64,000 bases of DNA from Halichondria panicea (Eukaryota > Porifera > Demospongiae > Suberitida > Halichondriidae). The notes beneath the pieces were generated by a model. It saw nothing but the letters and a program-made list of their open reading frames with translations. It ran no database searches and was not told the origin of the DNA. The stretch is from positions 4,142,646-4,206,645 of the forward strand of contig NC_087391.1 of assembly GCF_963675165.1 (NCBI RefSeq). Direction: 5' to 3'. The position numbers and the translations under genes are program-made. Of this stretch, positions 13,770-22,938 are shown in pieces (within the stretch, counting starts at the first letter, position 1; the number at the start of each line of letters is the position of its first letter).

Positions 13770-14865
13770 CTATCTATTTGATGCCTGTTGCTAATTCTAA
13801 GAACCAAAATTTGAGGTTAATGTTTGTTGTATGCTTGCTTCAGTTTAACCACATAGAAGAACCCACATTCCCCAATCCCACTATCAACTACATGTACCAC
13901 AAAACCTGACCCAGACAATACAGGGTTGTACTTTATACCTAAGCCCCCCTCAGAAGTTTTCTTTTAAAAGCCAACTTGAAGTATCACAGCAACCAATATC
14001 AAGTCCAAGTTAGAAGATAAGTCTTATAATTTATGTCAGCTTGACCTCAACATTTTACAGCTTTACAATAATTATTCAGCATGGCCCCAATGTGAATAGA
14101 TGTACAATAACTATTGGGTGTTATATAGCACTGTAGTTGCATGTGTATGTGACTGAATGCAACAGATGAATGGGGAGAGTTGGTGCACCATTAAAGACTC
14201 TTTAACCCATCATTCTCGGCTCTCCAGGCCGAGCATCTGTGTGCTTTTCTGTTTCTGTCTGTTTCTGTGTTGTGTGTACCTTTAGTCAATTAAAGAAATC
14301 AGATCAGCATGACCACCCCCCAGTAACATACATGTGTACATAGATAACTAATTATGAGTACAGTACTGTAATCTATAAATATAGTAGGATGTGTAATAAT
14401 GTAAAGTAATACTAAGGATAAAGAAAAGGCACAGCGCTGACAGCATTTTTCTTAAAAAAGCACAGAAAGACACATACATGTAACAGGTCAAATTCTATCA
14501 ATTACTACATCTACATGTACATATAATTACCCAAACCCCCCCCCCTGGCCTCCCTTGAGAGTAGTTAAAACCAGCAGATTAGACCCAAAAAACACAATTC
14601 ATGCAAGTAAAGACTAGATCACAAGAGTTGAAGGTAATAAAGTACAAATAAATAAAACTACATATTAGTATAATAATAGTTAGAAGCATGAATATAAATA
14701 ATAGCTAGCTAGCTTACCAGCTTGAAATTAGTTATTCCTGCAACCATTCATGTCTCATAAGTTTAATTTGTAAATGCATTATAAGGAAATAGGAGAGGTG
14801 GTTACCCAATTCTACGGTCAGATAAGGCAGTTCCTCGCAATTTATTTTTTCGTTTCAACCCCTCC

Positions 14866-14902
<37 letters not shown>

Positions 14903-16280
14903 ACACACACACACACACACAGTCACCTTTACCGTAACCCTCGTGCGGCTATGCCTCGAGGCATAATTATCTCATGGGAGTTGATCTCATGAAAGTTGAT
15001 ATGATCTCTTGTGAGGCAATCTTATTCATAGTCATGCAAATCTGTCTATATATTGCGCATGTGTAACAGTATTCATAATAGTAACAACATCTATTACTTC
15101 ATGTACTATTCGGAACTGGAACTAAACTATCATAACATGCGCCTCCGAATATAGATAGATGACCTATATGCATGCCCTCATGATCCCCTAGAACTGGAAC
15201 TGGAACTAAACTATCATAACATGTGCCTCCGAATATAGTCGATAGATGACCTATATGCATGCCCTCATGATCCCCTAAATATGGAAAAGGAGCGTCTAAC
15301 TTCGTATACTCGAGGCTTACGTTTCATAATTACCGGTGAAATCGCATTTCCTTACACGGAAAGCCACAAGTGCTTGCAAACTGCAGCGCTGTATTTTGTA
15401 TAACTTGTAAAAATTCAACCACTTTTTGTACAATTTCGCACTCTCCATATATGGCAATGCAGTTGTAACCATTTACTGAACGTGTTCCCCGTATTTTATA
15501 GTTATAGAACTCTCTTTCTCTTCTCTCTATTTATGGGCTCTTCATGCCACTCTCTCCCCTGCAGGTTGGGCGATGCAAGCTGCTCACTTTCTCTTCATCT
15601 CTCGCGACTGGGCTAAGGACCAAAAATATCTCACGGATAATTTTTCCTACTTTAGGGCCCTCGACTACCCCCTACAGCTGCTCATCTTCCCTGAGGGTAC
15701 CGACCTCTCTCAGTCAAACAAGGAGAAATCACAAAAATATGCCAAAAAGAATGGACTATCACCGTACGAGTGTGTGCTCCACCCGAGAACGAAAGGATTT
15801 GTACACTGTATGACCGAAATGAGGAAATTCAAGGTTGCCCCTATAATAATTAACATGTCAGTTGGCTATGTTGGAGGAATTCCACAGAATGAAAGTGACA
15901 TGGCTTTTGGGAATTGGCCATCAGAGATCCACTTTTTCTCGGAGCAAATCCCCCCTAGCGATATTCCAACAGACAACACAGAACTGGAAAACTGGCTGAC
16001 AAATGTATGGGAGAAGAAAGAACATCAATTGAAGGAATTTTACTCAAAGAACAGATTCAATGCACCTTATATGAGTGCAGCCAGTATTGTTGAGGCCTAC
16101 GGGGAGATGAAATGGTTGCTTGGGTTTTGGGTGGTGTTTTTTGCTTGGGTTGGTTACTCGTTGGCTACATCGTATTTCTACTGGTGGTTCTATGCATTGT
16201 GGACCGTTTTCTATATTGTATTTAACCTGGTTTCCAACGGTACTGATGATATGGCAGTTAGGAGATATGTGAAGAACTGA
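7237..16280 (+). CDS. LCLAT1: 1-acyl-lysophospholipid acyltransferase, LCLAT1/AGPAT5 family
   Basis: Exons 7237-7416, 8874-9060 and 15565-16280 join in frame to 360 residues. The first ATG is at 7237. Family members move an acyl chain from acyl-CoA onto lysophospholipids (lysocardiolipin for LCLAT1) in ER or mitochondria-associated membranes. Seen here: an N-terminal hydrophobic segment (about residues 8-35), the catalytic NHxxxxD box as NHRTRFD (His86, Asp91), FPEGTD at 164-169, VLHPRTKGF shortly after, and a hydrophobic C-terminal pair of membrane segments. The length fits the family (about 360-415). LCLAT1 against AGPAT5 cannot be settled by eye. The exon 1/2 junction is a few residues shorter than I would expect, so a tiny exon could be missed. 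Intron 2 is 6.5 kb because a Penelope-like element sits in it, yet the frame is unbroken. Confidence 0.88.
7475..7954. mobile_element. MITE with about 39-bp terminal inverted repeats
   Basis: Left end TGCCCCATCCCCCCCTACCG and right end CGGTAGGAGGGAGGTGGGGC are imperfect inverted repeats sharing CTACCGGGGATA and GTGGGGATTAG. Internal copies of GGGGATTAGACC occur. About 480 bp, inside intron 1 of the acyltransferase gene, no coding capacity. Confidence 0.75.
8157..8344. repeat. Foldback repeat, 34-bp arms
   Basis: Arms 8157-8190 (starting GGGACTGGCAAGTTGCCGTG) and 8311-8344 are near-perfect inverted copies around a 120-bp centre; located in intron 1 of the acyltransferase gene. Confidence 0.7.
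9128..9243 (+). repeat. Left half of an interrupted interspersed repeat, with (CA)n
   Basis: From GCTGTTAGTTTTCGTC through GAGCAGTTACAGCTGGAACA into a (CA)n tract, this matches 28061-28130 in SCYL1 intron 10. The matching right half sits at 14875-14970, beyond the retroelement, so the element lies within this repeat's CA tract. Confidence 0.75.
9244..10350 (+). repeat. Upstream terminal repeat (pseudo-LTR) of the Penelope-like element
   Basis: Identical by eye, with no indel (constant offset 4524), to 13768-14874. Contains a small hairpin (CTCGGCTCTCCAGGCCGAG) and a palindrome TTAAAGACTCTTTAA. No hammerhead ribozyme core (CTGANGA plus GAAA) was found. Confidence 0.9.
10624..11223 (+). CDS. 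Penelope-like element ORF1, N-terminal domain
   Basis: The frame is open from 10552; the first convincing ATG is near 10624 (MNKQAKEFLK). The product is about 199 residues, charged, predicted helical/coiled-coil in its middle, with a basic tail (KKHRPP, KRNTRRKRC). No known domain is recognised. It overlaps ORF2 in the -1 frame: its last codons (11167-11223) run past a T TTT TTA heptamer at 11166-11172 before TGA. It could be made alone or as an N-terminal extension of the RT protein by -1 frameshifting. Confidence 0.7.
   Translation, partial: AMNKQAKEFLKAKSAQYQKLRSAVSILEENIQRQNQLKLGAIPEEFIPKPNLTCENDTFHQQFLSEYSHIFTKYLEAVITSNNQSLAQTKTALESLVNDTERDLLKFEIRDTDIQIQYRKFLKENKIHGHVPTPELQIRLNKKHRPPRLSLGAKRNTRRKRCREMSQHPIAQKIPKTSQTPFLWEGPQPKHNPPGASTI
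11166..11172 (+). promoter_or_regulatory. Candidate -1 ribosomal frameshift heptamer T_TTT_TTA
   Basis: Read in the ORF1 frame the codons are CCT TTT TTA TGG, so the heptamer is in register for simultaneous slippage (X_XXY_YYZ). A -1 slip enters the ORF2 frame, open from 11112. It lies 49 nt before the ORF1 stop codon (TGA, 11221-11223). Only weak GC-rich pairing (GGGAAGG/CCCCC) is visible just downstream. Confidence 0.5.
11172..13523 (+). CDS. Penelope-like element ORF2: reverse transcriptase plus GIY-YIG endonuclease
   Basis: 783 residues from ATG 11172. RT motifs run in order: KPADKNLGVVIMD, YGIPKIHK, DVDSLYPSIP (motif A, from residue 314), QGTAMGAPFSPTIAN (B, from 373), YIDDIF (C, 411-416) and SFLDMTIY. 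Near the C-terminus a Cys cluster (CMKPSCATC) precedes a GIY-YIG nuclease (IYLITC about 693-698, YVGYTTQTLRTRINHHR about 705-721). Canonical Penelope-like elements have RT followed by C-terminal GIY-YIG. The protein copies element RNA and cuts target DNA. No stop or frameshift is seen. The ATG overlaps the slippery heptamer, so translation may start there or continue from ORF1. Confidence 0.92.
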   Translation: MGRPPTETQPTRCVHNLSSLTLTTAESQLLNKGLSFALTKNLCSTEPKLQLLREFNEYSKSLRRIYTNSIYYRTPKPVKSGIPTTTEKVHRPMRFLPTTTYSSFNDTYNSGYRNVEQYISVTKDNINDQLHEIFKPKTNVTLAESLALQKFKKQKNRVTIKPADKNLGVVIMDTTDYVQQCLLILLDDKVYKRTAEYPTTKITNQLQEVLSKYHTTLTSTDKRLKRFVLPNKDIFQIPQFYGIPKIHKQFKKLPPVRPIVANCNSPLTPASKLLDHVLQPLAQTYEDYLQNSACLSLILEDLQIPDNALLVAIDVDSLYPSIPQEECLQIIYTEMLSHRYTSLLDPNLIIQLLQICVNHNYFEFGPVTFQQIQGTAMGAPFSPTIANIFMSVIIRRFLEKQPAKPLLIKRYIDDIFIVWQHDENSLISFLSELNISHQKLSYKYSYSSQQVSFLDMTIYKGPHFHKSRKLDTKTFQKQQNLYQYLHYTSNHPKHIFKSIITGECTRLVRTNTTIQEFQTMTQLLSIRLKKRDYPQTLIDKTINSVSYERRPQLLRKMKKPPARVRPPIFKCLSPPNFQLLKSVTLQHYKGLLLPSPRIINLKHQNLGKELVRAKISLNEEQTLRTEITFDQVHQHTITRSVPTLTQHTRISKCMKPSCATCQHLVCNRFFRSSKSEKTYPIRHQFSCNSRYLIYLITCSHCKKQYVGYTTQTLRTRINHHRSNIFNKVRTYISNHFNFTDHSVRNLKVQCIDATTSFTELQALEHYWIATLRTIIPHGLNVLS
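13652..13711 (+). repeat. Interlocked inverted repeats (A-B-A'-B') at the 3' end of the element
   Basis: A (13652-13663, GGGGATTGGGAC) pairs with A' (13683-13694); B (13664-13683, CTTTACCCACAAGGGTGGGG) pairs with B' (13692-13711). The order allows either two alternative hairpins or a pseudoknot-like fold in the element RNA. It directly precedes the internal CA tract and second terminal repeat. Confidence 0.75.
13768..14874 (+). repeat. Downstream terminal repeat (pseudo-LTR) of the Penelope-like element
   Basis: Direct copy of 9244-10350. It is preceded by a (CA)n tract (13713-13767) and followed by another (to about 14920), after which the target repeat's right half (ACCGTAACCCTCGTGCGGCT) continues. 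Confidence 0.9.
15112..15277 (+). repeat. Two-copy tandem repeat, unit about 80 bp
   Basis: The unit beginning GGAACTAAACTATCATAACA and ending GCCCTCATGATCCCCTA occurs twice with a few differences, in intron 2 of the acyltransferase gene about 290 bp before exon 3. Confidence 0.8.
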
Positions 16281-16833
16281 GAATGTATAGACTATATTAG
16301 TAGGATATTGTCACTTGATCTCTTAACATTATTTTGTAATTCTTTTCGTATCATGATCATGATCATACTTTCAAATTGCTGTTATTATTAATTAACAGAC
16401 TAGCTAGTGTGCATACTGATATTTTGTATAATTACTGTGCATACACTCAAAGGACTGAACTAGCTTGCATGCATGCATGCAGGTATAATATAGGCCCTGA
16501 AAGTTCACATGCATAATTATCATTTTGTTTCAAATTGAGCATTCAGGTTTATTTAACGATTATTACCAACCAAACACCATGGAATTAATTATACTCAGGA
16601 GTTCATGCACTCCTGTTATACTGCATTGTACATGTCAAAACACAACCAATGAATGAACACAGACAGTTTAACAAGAATACTGTCAAAACTACACTAGCAC
16701 ATACTAGTGTACTAGTGTGCATATTATTAATACCTACATAAACAATATCTACACAGTGTATCTCGGTAGCTAAGGCAATATATTATGTATATCAACAGTT
16801 TTTAGAATATTGTGGATGACTGAGGATTGGGGA
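16281..16833. other. Convergent intergenic gap
   Basis: Between the acyltransferase stop (16280) and the eIF5 stop (16834, opposite strand). No coding signal. TTTATT at 16548-16553 would be an AATAAA for the eIF5 transcript about 280 nt past its stop. Confidence 0.5.
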
Positions 16834-19800
16834 TTAAATAGCATCTATGTCAATGCCGCTAGCCTCAGCCTGTAGGGAACAAGAAAAAAGACACAGTTAT
16901 ATCAGAATATTAAACCATGCTACATGCAAACTACAAACATCAAGTAAGCTTAAGAAGTTTTGACCTCCATGTAGACACGATGCTACACCCATCACTCAAA
17001 AACTGCTAGCATCAGCATCAGCATCAGCATCAGCACAGTACGCAATACAATACTGCCTCAAACACTTCAATGTAATCACCCCTCACCAGTATTGGCTGTG
17101 GTGGTTTCTCTTCCTGCACAATGAGCGAATTCCCGGCCTGAGCCTCAGAGTAGACCACCTCCACCTCTTCATCACTGGACTCCTCCTCCTCGGCTGTACG
17201 CAACCACGTTACAAATGGGGCAGCCTTCTCACGGATCAACTTGCCAAGATCACTCTTGACATGCTTTTTGGGTACCTAATCATGAAGTTAGAATAAACAA
17301 GGGATAGTGATTTAGTAGGTTCTGGTGGCCACCTGGAAAAGCGTACATACACTGAAGCCACACATCAATACAAATACAATATCGCACTCCTTAAGATATC
17401 TTGTATCAAAGATGCACGTGTGGGGAAAAAGCCCGTGCACCTGCACTAAAATCATGGCTGACAAACTAAACACCTGTCCTACACAGCTAGTTTAGAGAAT
17501 GGCTATTACCTTGTCAGCCCACTCCAATATGGCCTCCTCTTCGAGAATGTCATTGTCATAGAAAGCTTTGAGAATGATGGCTACTTTGGGAAGGAGAGAA
17601 GGGAACACTTCCCCTACTAGACGCTCTACTCCAATCAGTAGGTACTTCTGACCCTTGCGGTTTTCCACAACAAACTGAAGGGAAAGGTGAATATGGTTGT
17701 GACTACAGTCAGGGGACATTACAAATGCTATGTTGTATATTGGTCATGCACCAACTATGCGTGATTAGATTACTATTTATATTACATCACCGTGAAAACC
17801 CAAAGGATGAGACGAAGTTTCCCATACGTGAAGTCATTTACTTAGCCAATATAAAGTTTACATAATTACTTGTACATGTGATGTAGATATGACATAAATT
17901 TAACATAAACATGTCACGTAGTACAAACCAGCCCCAAAAGCATTCCTCACTCACATGCAGCAAAATGATGCGGTACTCGCTGATCTCATTGATCATCTGC
18001 TCAGTAAAGAGTAGTTCCCCCATTATCCCAGCGGCCTTGTCCATGAGGTCCAACTTCTCAGCCTCAGCCTTGATCTTGGCCACGTTGGACCCCACTGCAC
18101 TAGCTCCACCAGTGTTCTTGAAGCCCTGGAGAAGGGGGAGGAAACAAGATAGCATACATGAATGCACAATTTACTGTACAGACCGACATAATTGTTAATT
18201 ATACAATATACCTTGTCTTCATGCATGTATAAGAACATTAATTGCTAAAACGTGACAGTACAAGAAAGCCTGGCCATCACCATATTTGGACAAAACAGGA
18301 CCAGTGGTATACTGACAAGTGAATATGTACATTCCAGGGTGAGTTACCTTTTATGGTAACCCTTTTCCCAACACTAATTACCAGGATCCCACTTATTAAT
18401 TATGACCTTTTAATCCCCATGCTTATACTACCCACGCTCTGTATCAGCACGCTGAGACAACACTAAATCTAGTGTTTGGAGACTACCCAAGAGCCTAGCC
18501 TCTCGATCTTATAGCTTTTGAGTATTTCCTGTCTGTTGGATTCTATTTCCAAACAATAGCCTGTCGTGTGCTATATTCTGACAGTAGACAGTGATTAAAG
18601 GAACTGACAGAGCTAGAAGATCGAGAGGCTAGGCTAGGCTACCTTGGTTGTCTCCAGAGTCTAGATAGTGTTGCCACGACCACTATTGTACTAGTTGGGC
18701 GCATCTACATGTAGCATAACTTGAGTAGCATAAAAGGTTTAATTAAAAGGTCATAATAATAATTATTAGCAGAAAGGTCAAGTGGTGTCTGACTTCCTCT
18801 GAAACAATATAGTACGTGGTACAATGTAAGGTCACCTCTCATTATGATTGTAACAAAGGAACATTTCTGGTAATATACTGCAAGTACTGCCCGCAATGAT
18901 GCTACTCACCTCCACCAGTTTGTAGAAGCTGTCAACCCTGTCCACCATGGTCTTCTCAAGGTCACTAGTGAGCGTGATGTTGGTCACATGACCAGCCAAG
19001 CCCTCAATCCGAGCCTTCACTGCATCTTCCGTCACATCAGCACTCCAGTCGTCATCACCACCATCATCACCATTCTAGGGGAGGACATAAACATTACATA
19101 CTTACAAACTAGGTAAAGATCAATACATCCAGTTCTACATTTACAATCAGGTCCGCGGCATCACAGATAAAGGAGAGAGGGATTGGAAAGGAAAATACCT
19201 TTGAATAAACAACCGCGTTGCCAATTCTTTAATCGAGGCCGCTGTTTTTAATGTTGGAAAAAATAGCCAAAAAGACAAACGATTGTCTTACTGCCATCTG
19301 CTGCATATCTTGCAATACTTGAGACAATAATTATGTGACGTAGTACACTACATACCGTAAAGCGCGAAAATTTCGAGGCATTTATATTTCGTGGATTGGC
19401 CTCTAATAGCATTTCGTTGCACAATGTTCGCGGAATGACTGCTTATCGGAAACCACGCCTTAATATCTTTGCACATAATAATTCTAATTAAAGAACAATT
19501 TTCGTGGACTTACAGCTCTAGCTATAGAGTACTTACCGTATAGCGGGTAATTTTCGTGGGGTAAAATATATTCGTTATTTTCGTGGGCAGGCTGACCTCC
19601 ACAAAATTTTTACGTAGGTGTGGCTTATCGGAACGTAAGAATGCCGTTGCAGCCACGCGATTAAACGAAATTTTTACTCATGAAAACCACCTTTTCTCGA
19701 GTTGAACGAATTTTTTACCCCATGAAACTTACCCGCTATACGGTATAGAGACCAAAATACTTTTTATCCTCTAGCAACTTCACAACTATCTAATTTTGAT

Positions 19801-22301
19801 TTCCAAGCCTACCATGGAGGGGCATTGTATCGAAGCTTTGAAAGGGTCTGGATTTGCTTTTAACAGCTAAATAAACTTGTTTTCCCCATTAGGGCTGGCA
19901 ACGCGGATAGTTTCGAATTAAGCCACACACCACTCACAGTAGGCGTTTTGACTTCCGTTTCCAATCCATCTCTCCATTATATGATAGCATCAATAAAAAA
20001 AAAAAAAAGGATATCACAGCCAGTAGAAACATGAAGCATACAGTAAAACTCATGCTCTCCTATTTGATAAGTCGCTGTGTTCTCACCTGTACGGGGGGAT
20101 CATCCAAGAAGTCATCGTCCCCATTCTCAGTGGCTCCATCTTGGGTGGTGTGTGTGGGTGAGTCCTGCTTCTTGTCCCTCTTGCCTCCCTTCTTATCACG
20201 ACCTCTTTTCTTGTCTCTGTGGGAACAAAATACATGAAAGCACCTGCGGTGCTGATGCCTCGGTGGAGATGCCAAAGCTACATAACATAAAGCTACTAAT
20301 AGCTTACACATGATGAACATTTTTTCATTAATTAATTTGCTGCATGTAAACTCAAAGAGTGGGTAATGAACGACCATGATCATTGTTAAAAACGATCGAT
20401 GCCAAAATTCAAGTCTAAAATTAATGGCTGCCATCAGCAGAGCCTTGCAGCTCTCTTCTCACTCTTGCAGCAGCTACCAATAGCTAGCGTTCTAGTGCAG
20501 AGCTAACTACTAAGCAGAGTAGCAACACTCGGTAAACAAGTTTGACTACGTGTTCTTCTGAAAAGGCTGCAATGGCATTCCAAGTAAGCAAAACTAGGCA
20601 TAACTTGATAACGAAGTATTATTTTGCAAATCCACGAATTAAAATCCAAGAAAACATGACTAGAAGCCTATAGAAACGTTAACTTCCTTGAGCGGCTGTA
20701 GCAGTCTACACACACAGACACTACCATATACCTTGCTTGCGCATGCGCACCGAGGCATAATAGTATCACTGGACTGCTCTATAGTGTATTCTAAATTATA
20801 CACATGATTAGACTTGTGCTCAAACACACGAAACAGTGAACGTATTCAAGCTTAAGTAAAAGAACAAGTAGATAAATCAACTAACACTAAAAGGTTACAA
20901 CACGAGCACGAACTGTCAAAAGGGCACTATTAACTACACAAGTGACCTACTTTTTCCCAGAGCTGTCCTCAGTGGTAGCATTGGGTGGGTTCTTGATGAT
21001 GAAGGTGGAGAGCTTGTGACGAGTGTCTATGATGTTGAGGTTACCACACGCCCTGCAGCCTTGCTGGATCTTGCCTTTGGACGCTTGGACATGCTGCAAA
21101 GAAACAGAAATCATACAAATTATACATTGCACAAATTTATCTCTCTTTGCAGCCATTATGCAATACTAATATTCATCTAATGCTTCCAGAAAAGAGACTC
21201 CAGATAATTATTCATACTACAGGTATACACCACGAATACAACTTCCACAACTTCCCATACGCAATGAAGTTGAATGGACACTTAAGCACAAAGGAAATCC
21301 ACACCATTAATCACTGTACTGTACTGTTTAGCACTGTTTAGCTATTGAAACACACTCACCAGGTCAGTCTCTGGGTTGTCACACTCAGGACAGAGTACAA
21401 ACTTCTTGATGAACACGTCGAGCATGTCCTGAAGTTTGGGGCCCTCATGAGAGCCATTGACAATGTAGCGGCCTAACTTTGCATCCATCTGGGTCTGTGC
21501 TCCCAGCTCAATGCCAAAGTACTTGCAAGGGTCTACAGAGGACGTGCGTTCACATCACAATTCATATGCCAGTGTAACTAATAGAAGGTGCTAATGCAAT
21601 TGTAGCTGTAAATAACAGACAGACAAGCACGGAAAGACATGCTTTTGTGGGGAAAAAATGTGTCTAGAAATTGGTTACATGCACATTAACACACAATACA
21701 CTACATGTACATGCATACACTAAACAATAGACTCAATCCCTCCAAAGAATCCATACTACAGTGACAGGCGAATACGCCAGACTTTCTATGGGGACATTCC
21801 AACCAAGCTCCAGCAATTGCCATGGATATACATGACTGATGCACTAGTCTACTGTTAGCTTCCAGTCACTAAGGTAACTCACATGATGGTAGTCTGCCGA
21901 GGGCTTTCCCAACTTCCACCATGTTGACTATCACTGTTTTTATTCCATTACCTTTTCCCTCAACCTGTGGATAGCAACAACACAGTTACAACACAGTTAC
22001 TGTAAATTACCCTGGACAGTGCACACATTGATAATACCATCTACTACAGTACATTGTTCTTAACACCAGTTCCACTCAAGCGTCACGTACACACTGACAT
22101 GTATGACCTTTAAATATTCTAGCATTAGGAATTGGAGAGAGTCCAATAGATAATTAGGTATCCACGTATGGGGACAGTAAAGTATAACAACTATTGTAAT
22201 GCGTGATAACATGGTTGTGAACCTACCTTGGCCAAGATTAAAGGCATCTTATAACGATAAAATTGGTCGGGGTTTTCTCTGTTCACATTCACCATTGCCA
22301 T
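16834..22301 (-). CDS. EIF5: Eukaryotic translation initiation factor 5
   Basis: Ten exons: 22227-22301, 21883-21964, 21360-21532, 20951-21093, 20087-20216, 18910-19074, 17955-18125, 17510-17674, 17087-17275, 16834-16869, in frame for 442 residues (human about 431). eIF5 is the GTPase-activating protein of eIF2 in the 43S/48S preinitiation complex. The N-terminus [17 protein letters not shown] keeps the Arg-finger (Arg16). A zinc ribbon follows (VLCPEC..GCRACG), then a Lys/Asp-rich linker ([16 protein letters not shown]) and an acidic [10 protein letters not shown] segment. The C-terminal W2/HEAT domain contains [12 protein letters not shown] and ends with [18 protein letters not shown] and the conserved last residues DIDAI. 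All splice sites are GT-AG and every domain is present, so this is an intact orthologue. It lies downstream of SCYL1 on the same strand, its start 638 bp past the SCYL1 stop. Confidence 0.96.
19534..19745. mobile_element. MITE of the TACCGTATAG family
   Basis: 212 bp with inverted ends (TACCGTATAGCGGGTAA and its complement), inside eIF5 intron 5. A partial relative starts at 19353 (TACCGTAAAGCGCG). Both sit within a larger unit (about 19160-19980) whose ends share the inverted motif GAGAGAGGGATTGGAAA / TTTCCAATCCATCTCTCC. Confidence 0.75.
20255..20758. mobile_element. Short element with 11-bp inverted ends ATGCCTCGGTG
   Basis: Left ATGCCTCGGTG (20255-20265), right CACCGAGGCAT (20748-20758), in eIF5 intron 4. 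The right end carries TTGCGCATGCGCACCGAGGC, repeated at 6080-6105 and 28624-28652, so this is a multi-copy family. Confidence 0.6.
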
Positions 22302-22938
22302 CTTTGCGAGCCTGGTGGTTAACTTTCAGGGGAGAAGAGAGAGCTAGAAGTGTCTAACGTAAAGTGTTTTTGGGGGATTGCACATGAAATGGGAGCAACT
22401 TGAAGCACTTGTTTGCTATCCAAGGGATTAGACGTCATACAAATGGACTTCAGTGTAGTACTGGTTGATGAAGGTCGGTTGGACGTAACTACTAAAGAAG
22501 TTATATCCGCATCTGTAGCTACAGTTGAGTCCGAGTTTTCTCTAGGTAAGTGGTCAGATAAGGCCAGAATTGAGTCTGCAATAGAGAGGTACAGTATTAA
22601 ACAGTGGTATACTGTACATGAAAAAGTGCTCTTACTTTGTATCTGGAAGAACGACATACACACACTTGTGGTTGCACTGAGTGTCTTGAGCTGTCAAATC
22701 TGAAGTGGTTAAAAGGTTACAACAGCATAAAGTTACTAAACATGCCTGTTTACTTACAATTTGCGTTCTTGTTCTCCTGATTTTGCCAAGTCACTGCAAA
22801 TTTTGTCGTTGCGTGCACTGTGTTGGCATGTGACTATCATGTGACCAGATCTGAGCATGCGCAGCAGTAGACTAATACTTTATTAATCGAAAAATTACGC
22901 AAAAACGATTGCAACCACATAAAATTATACTGCACAAA
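22302..22938. other. eIF5 upstream region with possible small exons, unresolved
   Basis: Between the SCYL1 stop and eIF5 start. AATAAA on the minus strand at 22879-22884 lies 55 nt after the SCYL1 stop and is a good polyadenylation signal. Two weak coding possibilities exist: a plus-strand frame 22443-22545 (MDFSVVLVDEGRLDV) ending at a good donor (CTAG/GTAAGT), and a minus-strand piece near 22750-22850 reading NDKICSDLAKSGEQERKL before GTAAGT, faintly like ENY2. Neither extends convincingly; 5' UTR exons of eIF5 are an alternative. Confidence 0.25.

Larger units (their letters stand above)
9244..14874 (+). mobile_element. Penelope-like retroelement with direct terminal repeats
   Basis: Same orientation as the host gene, inside intron 2. 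It has 1107-bp direct repeats at both ends (9244-10350 and 13768-14874), two overlapping ORFs, an internal hairpin region (13652-13711) and CA tracts bordering each terminal repeat. The RT and C-terminal GIY-YIG endonuclease place it with Penelope-like elements, which typically carry such pseudo-LTRs through partial tandem arrangement. Both ORFs are uninterrupted and I found no difference between the repeats by eye, which suggests recent insertion. Confidence 0.9.

Noticed and set aside
16990-17035. AGCATC hexamer array in eIF5 intron 9
   Set aside because: Short simple repeat without further structure.
20060-20434. 124-codon minus-strand frame in the eIF5 region
   Set aside because: Only its 3' part (20087-20216) is coding, as eIF5 exon 5; the remainder reads through intron and repeat sequence.
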